NCBI RefSeq assembly: GCF_034932185.1
Contig: NZ_JAYGHW010000008.1
Coordinates: 14,058-78,057 of the forward strand
Reading direction: 5' to 3'
DNA from: Spirulina sp034932185
GTDB lineage: Bacteria; Cyanobacteriota; Cyanobacteriia; Cyanobacteriales; Spirulinaceae
Length of the DNA: 64,000 nucleotides
Below are positions 32,157 to 40,403 of this stretch, in pieces; positions within the stretch are counted from its first letter, which is position 1, and every line of letters starts with the position of its first letter. A program made the translations under genes and the position numbers. The notes under the pieces were generated by a model. It saw only the letters and a list, made by a program, of their open reading frames with translations. It did no database searches and was not told where the DNA came from.

Positions 32157-33875
32157 ATGCAAGCTTTTGACTATACAACGCTGGTGGCGGTTTGCCACGA
32201 ATTAAACAGGGATTGGGTTCCGGCAAAGCTGGAGCAGGTTTATCAGCGCGATCGCCACACCCTTTGTTTCGCCCTGCGCACGCTCCAAGGCCGAGGTTGG
32301 TTAACCCTCTGCTGGCATCCAGAGCGGGCGCGGCTCTGTATCGGTAGCCCTCCCCCCCGTCATCCGGATACCTTCACCCTCAGTGATCAATTGCGCCATC
32401 AACTTAATGGTTTAGCCCTGGTGGCGATCGCCCCCCTCCAACCTTGGGAGCGGGTGGTGGATTTGCAATTTTCCCGCCGGCCAGGGGAGCCGGCCCTGTG
32501 GCATCTCTATGGGGAAATCATGGGGAAATACAGCAATGTGGTGTTAACGGATCGGGATCAGCAAATTATCACCACCGCCCATCAGGTCAACGCCCAACAA
32601 TCCCGCCTCCGCACCGTCCAAACCGGCCAAACCTACGAACCGCCACCGCCCCTGCTCGGAGCGATCCCCCAAAAAGAGGAACCGCAAAGCCGTTGGCAGG
32701 AGCGGGTCAGCCTCATCCCCGGCCCCCTCCATAAGCAACTCCTGAAAACCTATCGTGGCCTCAGTCCGATGGTGAGCCGTCATTTAGCCACCATGGCCGG
32801 CCTCGATCCCCAACAATCCACCCACAGCCTCACGCCGAGCCAATGGGATCACCTCTGGCAGCAATGGCAGCAATGGATCGAGATCCTCAATACGGGCAAC
32901 TTCACCCCCACCCGCTTACCCCAAGGTTATCGCGTTTTACCCGGTGCAGGGGGCGAGGTGATGGCGTTGCAGGTTTTGCTCGATGAATACTACAGCCAAC
33001 AGGGAGAGCAGCAGGCTTTTCAACAACTCCACCACCAATTGAGCCAAACGGTCAAAACCCGCTTAGAAAAATTGCGGCACAAAGCGACGACATTCCGCGA
33101 TCGCCTCACCCAATCCGCCGATGCTCAGGTGTATCGCGATCGCGCCGATCTGCTCATGACCCATCTCCACCGCTGGCAACCGGGGGCGAAAAAAATCAGC
33201 GTCCCCGATTTGGATACCGGCAAATCCGTTAATATCCGCCTCAATCCCGAAAAAACCGGCTTGCAAAATGCCCAAGCCTTCTACAAACAACACCAAAAAC
33301 TAAAGCGGGCGCAAATTGCCGTGGTTCCCTTATTGGAAGCTGTGGAGGGGGAAATTGCCTATTTGGAAAATATTGAGACGAGTTTAGCGGGCGATCGCTA
33401 TCTCGGCCCCGATGATCTCATCTCCCTGGCGGAAATTCGCAGTGAGTTAATCGAAGCGGGCTATTTGAATGCGGGGAAAGATCGCCCTGTTGTCCCGAAT
33501 CCCTCCCAACCCCGCCGCTACCCTTCCCCCTCTGGGTTTGAGGTGTGGGTGGGGCGCAATAATCGTCAAAATGATCACCTCACCTTTCGCACCGCTGGGG
33601 AATATGATCTCTGGTTCCATGCCCAGGAAATTGCCGGGAGTCATGTGCTGTTGCGATTGCCGCCGGGAGCCGTTGCCGATGGGGAAGATTTGCAATTTGC
33701 GGCCAATTTAGCAGCCTACTACAGCCGGGGTCGTCATAGTGATCAAGTTCCTGTCGTTTACACTCAGCCAAAATTTGTTTATAAACCCAAGGGGGCGAAA
33801 CCCGGCGTAGCCATTTATAAACGGGAGCAGGTGTTATGGGGGCGATCGCACCAGGCCGCCGCCTTCCTTGCGTAG
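32157..33875 (+). CDS. NFACT family protein (Rqc2/FbpA homologue)
   Basis: A 572-residue protein with an N-terminal NFACT-N domain (F-D-Y-T-T-L near 3-8, then L-E-Q-V-Y-Q near 25-30), a coiled middle (about 280-420) and a C-terminal NFACT-R RNA-binding domain (V-W-V-G-R-N-N-R-Q-N-D near 466-476, D-L-W-F-H-A near 485-490, G-S-H-V-L-L-R near 495-501). Bacterial RqcH adds Ala tails to stalled nascent chains on 50S subunits; Gram-positive FbpA members bind fibronectin. A ribosome rescue role is the better guess. The TAG stop is part of the adjoining palindrome repeat. Confidence 0.9.
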   Translation: MQAFDYTTLVAVCHELNRDWVPAKLEQVYQRDRHTLCFALRTLQGRGWLTLCWHPERARLCIGSPPPRHPDTFTLSDQLRHQLNGLALVAIAPLQPWERVVDLQFSRRPGEPALWHLYGEIMGKYSNVVLTDRDQQIITTAHQVNAQQSRLRTVQTGQTYEPPPPLLGAIPQKEEPQSRWQERVSLIPGPLHKQLLKTYRGLSPMVSRHLATMAGLDPQQSTHSLTPSQWDHLWQQWQQWIEILNTGNFTPTRLPQGYRVLPGAGGEVMALQVLLDEYYSQQGEQQAFQQLHHQLSQTVKTRLEKLRHKATTFRDRLTQSADAQVYRDRADLLMTHLHRWQPGAKKISVPDLDTGKSVNIRLNPEKTGLQNAQAFYKQHQKLKRAQIAVVPLLEAVEGEIAYLENIETSLAGDRYLGPDDLISLAEIRSELIEAGYLNAGKDRPVVPNPSQPRRYPSPSGFEVWVGRNNRQNDHLTFRTAGEYDLWFHAQEIAGSHVLLRLPPGAVADGEDLQFAANLAAYYSRGRHSDQVPVVYTQPKFVYKPKGAKPGVAIYKREQVLWGRSHQAAAFLA

Positions 33876-33915
33876 GGGCGAAAAGTTTAGGGGGCGAAAA
33901 ATTTTTCGCCCCTAC
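33873..33915. repeat. Palindrome copy overlapping the NFACT stop codon
   Basis: TAGGGGCGAAAAGTTTAGGG then GGCGAAAAATTTTTCGCCCC and TAC. The first three bases are the NFACT stop. The gene pair here is convergent, so the element may terminate transcription from both sides. Confidence 0.82.
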
Positions 33916-33938
33916 AGACAAATTAATTCAAATTAATT

Positions 33939-33967
33939 TTGGAAAGGTTTGTCAATCCTGCTACACT
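33939..33967 (+). promoter_or_regulatory. Candidate sigma-70-type promoter
   Basis: TTGGAA at 33939-33944, exactly 17 bp, then TACACT at 33962-33967. Both boxes match the consensus at most positions. A terminator follows about 90 bp later, with no reading frame between. Confidence 0.5.
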
Positions 33968-33973
33968 GATCTC

Positions 33974-34085
33974 GTAAAGAAATATTACAAGCACCGCCCC
34001 CGACGCGACCTGCTTGGATTTTCTCGACAAAACGACAGACGAAGAGTTTATTTAGCCTACAGCCCGCCTGTAGGCTGTTTTGTTT
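33974..34085 (+). ncRNA. Candidate small RNA, about 110 nt
   Basis: The stretch between the promoter-like boxes at 33939-33967 and the terminator at 34054 has no ATG-started frame, lies 98 bp past the NFACT stop and is oriented opposite to the next gene. It has an AT-rich start, an unstructured-looking C-rich segment (ACCGCCCCCGACGCGACC), then a terminator stem, the layout of trans-acting cyanobacterial sRNAs. I cannot match it to a named family such as PsrR1 or the Yfr RNAs by eye. It could also be the 3' tail of the NFACT mRNA. Confidence 0.45.
34054..34085 (+). terminator. Rho-independent terminator
   Basis: Perfect 9-bp stem AGCCTACAG / CTGTAGGCT with loop CCCGC, followed by GTTTTGTTT. 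It ends the candidate small RNA, or NFACT read-through, just before the convergent cysteine desulfurase gene. Confidence 0.88.
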
Positions 34086-34095
34086 CAACTTTGTT

Positions 34096-35265
34096 TCAAC
34101 CCGCGACAGGGGCCAAATGGGAGGCGATCGCCCGCCCCAACACCTGCTCCAACACCATTGCCACCCAATCCACATCCGCCGCCATCGTCTCCCGCCCTAA
34201 GGAAAAGCGGATTCCCGTTTGCGCCTGCCTGGCCCCATAACCCATCGCCGTTAAAACCGGACTGGGGGCCGCCTGGCCACTGTGGCAAGCAGAACCGGCA
34301 CTGATGGCAATCCCTGCTAAATTCATTTGCCGCACCAATTCCCGCCCCGTCAGCGTGGGGGGAACATCCTTTAAAACAAAACTGAGGTGATGGGGGAGGC
34401 GGTGGTTAAAGTTGCCCGTGGGGAGGAGGTGGGGATTGTGGCGTAATTGGGAGAGCAGGCGATCGCGCAATTCCCCTAACCGCTTCGATTCCGCCGCCAG
34501 CCTTTCCGCCGCCAAAGCCGCCGCCACCCCTAACCCCGCCAAGGTCGGAACCGCCTGGGTTCCCGATCGCAATTTTCCCTCCTGACCCCCCCCCGCTAAC
34601 AGGGGAACCAATGCCACCCCCGGCCGCACATAGAGCGCCCCGGAACCTTGGGGGCCATAGAACTTATGGCCCGATAGCGAGAGCAAATCCACCCCCAACC
34701 CCTGCACATCCACCGGCAACCGCCCCACCACCTGCACCGCGTCGGTGTGAAACAAGGCCCCATGGCGGTGGGTAATTTGGGCTAGATCGGCGATCGCCTG
34801 GATTGTCCCCACCTCACTTTGACCATAAATCATCGACACTAAAACCGTATTGGGCCGCAACGCCGCAACTAAATCGAAAGGATTTACCCACCCCGTTGGA
34901 TCCACCGGCAACACCGTTAGTTGCCAACCCCTTGCTTCTAATTGCCGAGCGGGGGCGGCGATCGCATCATGCTCAACGGCGGAAATAATTAAATGCTGGG
35001 GGCGATCGTAGCCATGGGCCACGCCAAAAATCGCCAGGTTATTAGCCTCCGTTCCCCCCGAAGTGAACACAATTGTTTCCGGGCTAGGAGCTTGGATCAG
35101 TTGCGCCACTTGCCAACGGGCCATTTCCACCGCCAAAGCCCCCCGTTCCCCCCAATGGTGCAGACTGGAAGGATTGCCCCAGCCCGTTAAAGCTTGGCGT
35201 TGCATCGTTGCCACCACCGCCGGATCCGGGGGAGTGGTGGCACTGTAATCCAGATAAATCTGCAT
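34096..35265 (-). CDS. Cysteine desulfurase, NifS/IscS family
   Basis: PLP enzyme taking sulfur from cysteine for iron-sulfur clusters and thio-cofactors. The 389 residues have the PLP Lys201 in S-L-S-G-H-K-F-Y-G-P, T-S-G-G-T-E-A-N-N near 68-76, E-H-D-A near 98-101 (H-N-A in many members) and the persulfide-forming Cys327 in G-S-A-C-H-S-G. The short active-site loop region and these motifs fit the NifS/IscS class rather than SufS. Which of nifS or iscS it is cannot be told without partners; no iscU or nif gene is adjacent. Confidence 0.93.
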   Translation of the reverse strand: MQIYLDYSATTPPDPAVVATMQRQALTGWGNPSSLHHWGERGALAVEMARWQVAQLIQAPSPETIVFTSGGTEANNLAIFGVAHGYDRPQHLIISAVEHDAIAAPARQLEARGWQLTVLPVDPTGWVNPFDLVAALRPNTVLVSMIYGQSEVGTIQAIADLAQITHRHGALFHTDAVQVVGRLPVDVQGLGVDLLSLSGHKFYGPQGSGALYVRPGVALVPLLAGGGQEGKLRSGTQAVPTLAGLGVAAALAAERLAAESKRLGELRDRLLSQLRHNPHLLPTGNFNHRLPHHLSFVLKDVPPTLTGRELVRQMNLAGIAISAGSACHSGQAAPSPVLTAMGYGARQAQTGIRFSLGRETMAADVDWVAMVLEQVLGRAIASHLAPVAG

Positions 35266-35285
35266 GATGCTTCCTTGCCTTACAA

Positions 35286-35672
35286 CTAGCCGCCGGGTTT
35301 ACAAACATTGTAGTCTTCATGGGAAATCACCGCTTCCGGAACCACCAGACTGCCGTGATCCCGACAGAGGAGCCGATAATGGCGCGTCACCGGAATGCTA
35401 ATCACAAACCGATTGTGGCGGAGTCGCTTGCCCTTGTAGCGGCGATAATCCTGCTGCTCTTGGAGGCCATTGATAATTTGGCGGGCCTTGAGCACCACAT
35501 TTTTCGGCAGATGGGTCAAATCGATGACATCTTCTCTAAAGGTTGCGAGCCAATGGGCTTTTTCCGATTGTCGTTCATTCCGAGCCTCCGCCTCTTGGGC
35601 GCAACGATGGCAGACTTGACCTTGGCCACGATGACCACAGGGAAAAAGTTTTCGTCGTTTCGCCTTCGCCAT
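35286..35672 (-). CDS. Zinc-knuckle protein with RelE-like C-terminal half
   Basis: A 128-residue basic protein. The N-terminus has F-P-C-G-H-R-G-Q-G-Q-V-C-H-R-C at 10-24, a compact Cys/His zinc site. The C-terminal half (K-G-K-R-L-R-H-N-R-F near 79-88, then H-Y-R-L-L-C-R-D near 97-104, and V-I-S-H-E-D-Y-N near 115-122) resembles the strand pattern of RelE/ParE-type toxins, but I see no certain catalytic set. This looks like a conserved cyanobacterial protein of unknown role; nucleic-acid binding is inferred. It lies upstream of the desulfurase gene on the same strand, 20 bp away. Confidence 0.75.
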   Translation of the reverse strand: MAKAKRRKLFPCGHRGQGQVCHRCAQEAEARNERQSEKAHWLATFREDVIDLTHLPKNVVLKARQIINGLQEQQDYRRYKGKRLRHNRFVISIPVTRHYRLLCRDHGSLVVPEAVISHEDYNVCKPGG

Positions 35673-35799
35673 TGCTCTGTCCAGTGGAGGGAGGAAATCC
35701 CGATGGTGTGGTAGATTACATCGGGGATCATGATCCTATTCTGACTGATTTTCTGGCCAGATCACCAGTAGGGCCTCAATTTTGCTCTTAAAAAGACCT

Positions 35800-35988
35800 G
35801 TGGAAAACGTTGCGGAATATTATTGCGCCTGTTGCGGCGAAGTCAATTCTACCTGGGTAGACTTGAGCCAAGGCCTCACCCAGTCCTATATTGAGGATTG
35901 CCAAGTTTGTTGCCGCCCCAACACCCTCTACGTCGCCATAGACGAAGAAACCCTAGCTGTAGAAATCACCACCGATTTTCTAGAGTAG
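35800..35988 (+). CDS. CPXCG-type cysteine-rich small protein
   Basis: A 62-residue protein starting at GTG 35800 (V-E-N-V-A-E-Y-Y). It has two zinc-ribbon halves, C-A-C-C-G-E near 9-14 and C-Q-V-C-C-R-P-N near 34-41, where the family usually has C-P-x-C-G twice. An acidic C-terminal tail follows. It is a small metal-binding protein of unknown task. The upstream TTG at 35782 is less likely. The stop TAG is the first three bases of a palindrome-like sequence (TAGGGGCGAAAAA). Confidence 0.82.
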   Translation: MENVAEYYCACCGEVNSTWVDLSQGLTQSYIEDCQVCCRPNTLYVAIDEETLAVEITTDFLE

Positions 35989-36021
35989 GGGCGAAAAACC
36001 GAGCGCGAGGAAGGCCTAAAC

Positions 36022-36076
36022 AGGGGAGGGCGAAAAATTTTTGTGCCTCCGGCAGGCTTACGCCAACGCCCCTACA
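36022..36076. repeat. Long-form palindrome copy
   Basis: GGGGAGGGCGAAAAATTTTT, GTGCCTCCGGCAGGCTTACG, CCAACGCCCCTACAG. It lies between the convergent ends of the CPXCG gene and the membrane glycosyltransferase gene, after a half-copy at 35986-35999. Confidence 0.82.
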
Positions 36077-36099
36077 GCCATTCCCCATTCCCCATTTCC

Positions 36100-37764
36100 C
36101 TACTCACACCGCTTCACCGTCGATAAAGGCACTCCCTCCCGCTCTACGGCGTAAACCACCGGGCATTGAGGAAAGAGCAAAGGCAATTCAATATAGGGCA
36201 TGGCCACGTAGTAATCCGGGGGCGAACCTTTCGCACCATAGTCTAAATCTACTTCTAGATCCAACAGGGTTAAATCGGGGCTGGTAAACATTTGGGCGAT
36301 ATATTGGGGGCCACCGACGGCCACCGTTGCGCCCTGGGGGGCCTGCTCATTCACCCATTCAATGGCTTCCCGTAAGCTCAGGCCCCAGTAGTCCGTATCG
36401 TAGCGACCATAGGCGGCGGGCAATCCCCCCGAAATGCGGTTGAAATAAACGTATTGGTGGGGATGGAGGGTAATCATCGTGACGGCGATCGCACTCATGG
36501 CTAGGGTGATCCCCGTCAAAGCAAAAAACCGCTGTACCCGCCCCACCAACTGCTGATAACTCCAAATCAACCCCGCAGCGGCGATCGCCCCCACCCCCGG
36601 CAGGATAAACAAAAACTGGCGCAGACCGTTATAAATCGGGGAACCATGGGCAATGGCCAACCCCGGCAACGCGATCATTTGCAATAAAAGCAACACCGTT
36701 GCCCCCCGTTGCAAGGGGGTAAAACGGCGAAAATTAATCCCCATAAACAGCAACCCCAACCCCAACCCCACCTGCCACAGTAACGGCGTAGTTTGCCACA
36801 ACCACACCGGCAAATAGGAACGGGGAATTTCAGAAGCCGGTAGGGTTTCCCCCGCAAACACCACCACCCCCGGCCAAGTATGTTGGGATAAATAGGCCAA
36901 AGTTTCCAAAAACCAACCCAAGGGATTCCCCCAGGCCGCCGGGTGTAACACCGTCGTTGTCACCGCCCAAGTGATCCCCATGAGCAGATAACTAGGGGCA
37001 GCTTGGCCCAGCATCGCCAACCAACCGCGACGAAAACCTTGGGCGATGACATGGGCGCAGGGGAAAAAGCCCAACACCACAAACCCGCCAATCCGGGTAC
37101 TACAAAGAATGCCAATCAAGACCCCATAGAGGGCGGTATAAAGCGGGAAGCGATGGGGGCTGAGGGGGTTAGGGCGGGGGCGAAGGTCGTAGGCAATCAG
37201 GGCAGCGCCGACCGCTGTGGTGAGGGTAAACAGGGCAGCAAAGGGGATATCCTTGGGGTTATAAAACCCATGGGCCCAAAACCGGGGAATCAGGGCTAAC
37301 ACCAAGGGGCCAAACCAAGCATATTCAAAGCCCGTGAACATGGCCACCAGGGCCGCCACTGAGCCGTAGGCGATCATCGCCGTTAAAAACGTCAGGGGAT
37401 GTTTAATCTCAATGCGACGGTGGATGGCTTGGGCAATGGCGCGATCGCCTTCTTCTAAGCCCTGCTCTGCTAGGGGATTATAGTTTAAACCCTGTTCGAT
37501 GAAGGCTTTCCCCTGATAGGCCAATTCTGCGGTGAGGTTAAAGAGTAAACCGTAATGCTTGAGGTCTTTGGGAATCTCCCGTCCCTGAGTAACCCATTCA
37601 AAGTTATATTTCACCGTCGAAATTTCCGTGCCTTCATCCCAAGACACACCATAATCCCCCACCGTGCCAAAACCAATGCCCAGGAGCAGGAGCAAAATGG
37701 TTCCTAACTTGAGAGCGGGGGCAACGGTGGGGAATTGAAAAGCGAGGGTGGGTTTCAAAGCCAT
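36100..37764 (-). CDS. Polytopic membrane protein, glycosyltransferase family 39-like
   Basis: A 554-residue membrane protein with about eleven hydrophobic helices. After the first helix comes V-S-W-D-E-G-T-E-I near 39-47; an acidic pair in the first periplasmic loop is the hallmark of polyprenyl-phosphate-sugar-dependent GT-C transferases such as ArnT and PMT. A long soluble C-terminal part (about 440-554) carries Y-W-G-L-S-L-R-E-A-I-E-W-V. A role in cell-surface glycosylation is inferred from the fold; substrate unknown. It stands alone, with ATG 37764. Confidence 0.72.
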   Translation of the reverse strand: MALKPTLAFQFPTVAPALKLGTILLLLLGIGFGTVGDYGVSWDEGTEISTVKYNFEWVTQGREIPKDLKHYGLLFNLTAELAYQGKAFIEQGLNYNPLAEQGLEEGDRAIAQAIHRRIEIKHPLTFLTAMIAYGSVAALVAMFTGFEYAWFGPLVLALIPRFWAHGFYNPKDIPFAALFTLTTAVGAALIAYDLRPRPNPLSPHRFPLYTALYGVLIGILCSTRIGGFVVLGFFPCAHVIAQGFRRGWLAMLGQAAPSYLLMGITWAVTTTVLHPAAWGNPLGWFLETLAYLSQHTWPGVVVFAGETLPASEIPRSYLPVWLWQTTPLLWQVGLGLGLLFMGINFRRFTPLQRGATVLLLLQMIALPGLAIAHGSPIYNGLRQFLFILPGVGAIAAAGLIWSYQQLVGRVQRFFALTGITLAMSAIAVTMITLHPHQYVYFNRISGGLPAAYGRYDTDYWGLSLREAIEWVNEQAPQGATVAVGGPQYIAQMFTSPDLTLLDLEVDLDYGAKGSPPDYYVAMPYIELPLLFPQCPVVYAVEREGVPLSTVKRCE

Positions 37765-37910
37765 GGTGATTTTGGAAGAAAATGATACCCTTCGGGGGTG
37801 AGTTTAACCGATAGTGGCAAAATTCTCCGTATCTGAGCCAACGGCCAGCATCGAACCTGAACCCGTCGCGGGAAAACAGTTTGCCCCGCATAATTGCGAT
37901 AATATTGCTC

Positions 37911-39632
37911 ATGAGTCAGAACCCTCCCCGTTCTCTTGCAATTACCATGACGGCTTCCCATGGACGACAACCTTCTGGATCCTCTGATTTAACGTCTATT
38001 CCTAGTGATCACATTAAGTTAATCGAAAAACTGCTCTCCATTGGCACAGCCTTGTCAATGGCTCAGGATCTCGAGGAACTGCTCGCCTTTATTTTGACGA
38101 AAAGTCGAGAAATTACTTACAGTGACGCAGGGAGTGTCTTTTTAGTCCAACAACAGGAGGGGGAAAGTCGTTATCTGTTATTTAAGGTGGCCCAGAATGA
38201 TTCTCTGCCCCATGTACGCCTGCGGGAATTTGCCATTCCCCTCACCCGCCATAGCTTGGCAGGCTATGTGGCCTTGACGGGGCGCACTTTAAATATTCCC
38301 GATGCTCAAAATATTTTACCAGGATTGCCCTATCAATTGGACCGCAATTTTGATCAAGATTTTGAGTATCAAACCTGTTCAGTTTTGGTTTTACCCATGC
38401 AGGACAACACGGGGGAAACCATTGGGGTATTGCAATTGATCAATCGCAAGATTCGCCCTGATGTGAGGATCACCCCCGAAAATGCTGTCACTGTCACCCA
38501 ACCCTATTCGGAATGGGAGGAGCGGGTGATACGATCGCTGGCATCCCAGGCGGCAATTTCCATTGAGCGCAAAATGCTCCATGAGAATATTGAAAATTTA
38601 TTTGAGGGGTTTGTCCGGTCTGCGGTGCAGGTAATTGAAGCCCGAGACCCCACCACTTCGGGCCATTCGGAGCGGGTGGCGGATTTAACGGTGCAGTTAG
38701 CCCAGCAGGTGGGGGATGTGATCAAGGGGCCTTTACAGTTAATTTATTTCACGCCGCCCCAAATTCAAGAAATTCGTTATGCTGCCTTACTCCATGATTT
38801 TGGCAAGGTGGGGGTTCCTGAGGCAATTCTCAATAAACGCAAAAAATTATATCCTGAACAGTTGATGGTCATTCAACAGCGCTTTGCGGTGGCCCAACGC
38901 ACCCTAGAGCGAGATTGCGCAGAGGCCAAATATGCCTATTTAGTAAACCATGCTAGCCACATTCATCAGGAGGGGGAAAATTGCCCCCATTGCCAATATT
39001 TAAAAGGTTTAGATGCACAGTTAGAGCGAGCGATCGCCACCCTCCATCGGTATCAATCGTTAATTTTAGAAATTAATGAGCCGGAGGCGATCGCCCCTAA
39101 ACAATTTGAAGCCCTTTCAGAGGAGGCCTGGGGAGAATTAACGGCTTTGGCAGAATATCGTTACCAAGATGTGAATGGGGAATTACAACCCCTGCTCACA
39201 CCCCAGGAAATCGAACAATTAATGCTGCCCATGGGTAATCTCACCCAAATAGAATGGCAAGCAATTCAAGCCCATGTCACCTATTCCTATGAGTTTTTGA
39301 AACAAATTCCCTGGACAAAACCGCTACAAGGGATTCCCCTTATTGCCTATGGCCACCATGAAAAGCTGGATGGTAGTGGTTATCCAAGGGGATTGAAAGG
39401 GGATGAGATTCCGATTCAAACCCAGATGATGGCGATCGCGGATATCTACGATGCTTTAACTGCGGCGGATCGACCCTATAAACGGCCGTTGCCTTTAGAT
39501 GTGGCGTTACGCATCCTGCGGGAGGAGGCAGATAAAGGAAAGATTAATGGGGATTTGGTAGCGGTGTTTATGCACAAACAGGTATACAAAATTTTAGGCC
39601 ATGGTCTCAATGAGAATGATCAGGTGGCTTAA
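37911..39632 (+). CDS. GAF domain plus HD-GYP domain signalling protein with interdomain insert
   Basis: A 573-residue soluble protein, likely a cyclic-di-GMP phosphodiesterase. The GAF domain covers about 35-210 (F-L-V-Q-Q near 78-82). The HD half has G-H-S-E-R-V near 246-251 and L-L-H-D-F-G-K-V-G near 287-295, and the GYP half has H-H-E-K-L-D-G-S-G-Y-P-R-G near 480-492. About 150 residues separate the two halves, including C-P-H-C near 353-356 and an acidic helix, longer than in a plain HD-GYP. ATG 37911 is chosen; ATG 37881 or 37947 remain possible. Confidence 0.87.
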   Translation: MSQNPPRSLAITMTASHGRQPSGSSDLTSIPSDHIKLIEKLLSIGTALSMAQDLEELLAFILTKSREITYSDAGSVFLVQQQEGESRYLLFKVAQNDSLPHVRLREFAIPLTRHSLAGYVALTGRTLNIPDAQNILPGLPYQLDRNFDQDFEYQTCSVLVLPMQDNTGETIGVLQLINRKIRPDVRITPENAVTVTQPYSEWEERVIRSLASQAAISIERKMLHENIENLFEGFVRSAVQVIEARDPTTSGHSERVADLTVQLAQQVGDVIKGPLQLIYFTPPQIQEIRYAALLHDFGKVGVPEAILNKRKKLYPEQLMVIQQRFAVAQRTLERDCAEAKYAYLVNHASHIHQEGENCPHCQYLKGLDAQLERAIATLHRYQSLILEINEPEAIAPKQFEALSEEAWGELTALAEYRYQDVNGELQPLLTPQEIEQLMLPMGNLTQIEWQAIQAHVTYSYEFLKQIPWTKPLQGIPLIAYGHHEKLDGSGYPRGLKGDEIPIQTQMMAIADIYDALTAADRPYKRPLPLDVALRILREEADKGKINGDLVAVFMHKQVYKILGHGLNENDQVA

Positions 39633-39706
39633 CCATGATTGGGTCTCCAAAGTTTAAGGCGATCAGCTAAATTTATGCAAAATCGCAAAATTGAAACCCT
39701 GGATAT

Positions 39707-39731
39707 AGGGGCGAAAAATGTTTCGCCCCTA
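39707..39731. repeat. Short palindrome copy
   Basis: AGGGGCGAAAAATGTTTCGC then CCCTAC, with one mismatch in the palindrome. It lies between the convergent HD-GYP and pgsA genes and may serve as a two-way terminator. Confidence 0.8.
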
Positions 39732-39759
39732 CGCAGATTAGGAAATTGCTAGAAGCCTC

Positions 39760-40272
39760 TCATTCTGGGGGAGAAGATGGCGGCCAAAGGTAGATGCCGC
39801 CGGAAATGAGGGTTAAGGCTACCGCTAGCCAAAAGGTGGCGATCGCCACCCCTTGCCATTGGGGAACGGGGGCGATGAGAAGGGCGATCGCCCCCATTTG
39901 CACCACGGTTTTCACCTTCCCCCAAAGGTTTGCCCCGCTAATCTGGGTTTGATTCACCCGCCAACCGGCAACAGCCAACTCCCGCCCCAAAATTAAGAAC
40001 ACGCCCCAAGCGGGAACCCGTCCCAAGGCAATCAAACCCAATAGAGGGGCAAGGACAAGGAGCTTATCCACCAAGGGATCGAGGAATTTGCCTAAATCCG
40101 TGACTTGGTTCAAACGGCGGGCCAGGTAGCCATCGAGCCAATCCGTTCCCGCCGCCAGCAAAAAGGCAGCTACCGCCCACCATTGGCGCTCTGGGGTGGG
40201 GGATTGGAGCCAATAGAGGAGGAAGGGAACGGCGGCGAGGCGGGAAACGGTGATCCAGGTGGGGAGGTTCAC
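39760..40272 (-). CDS. pgsA: CDP-diacylglycerol-glycerol-3-phosphate 3-phosphatidyltransferase
   Basis: Makes phosphatidylglycerol phosphate, needed for the thylakoid lipid phosphatidylglycerol. The 170-residue membrane protein has the CDP-alcohol phosphotransferase motif D-x2-D-G-x2-A-R-x8-G-x3-D-x3-D, read as D-W-L-D-G-Y-L-A-R-R near 44-53 and G-K-F-L-D-P-L-V-D-K near 61-70. The start is GTG 40272 (M-N-L-P-T-W-I-T-V-S-R). It is convergent with the HD-GYP gene and divergent from the TPR-CHAT gene. Confidence 0.95.
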   Translation of the reverse strand: MNLPTWITVSRLAAVPFLLYWLQSPTPERQWWAVAAFLLAAGTDWLDGYLARRLNQVTDLGKFLDPLVDKLLVLAPLLGLIALGRVPAWGVFLILGRELAVAGWRVNQTQISGANLWGKVKTVVQMGAIALLIAPVPQWQGVAIATFWLAVALTLISGGIYLWPPSSPPE

Positions 40273-40403
40273 GGGTCAAAGGGGGAGGGTGAGCGTGGGA
40301 AAACTGTATCACGACGATGGGAGGCGATCGCCCCTTGCTGGCGAGATTAGATCGCTGCCATTTCCCCAATAAAGGCTATAACCGAAAAGAGCAGTTGGCA
40401 GAA

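Noticed and set aside
37003..37299. 98-residue plus-strand frame inside the glycosyltransferase gene
   Set aside because: Low-complexity shadow of the antisense gene without start signal.
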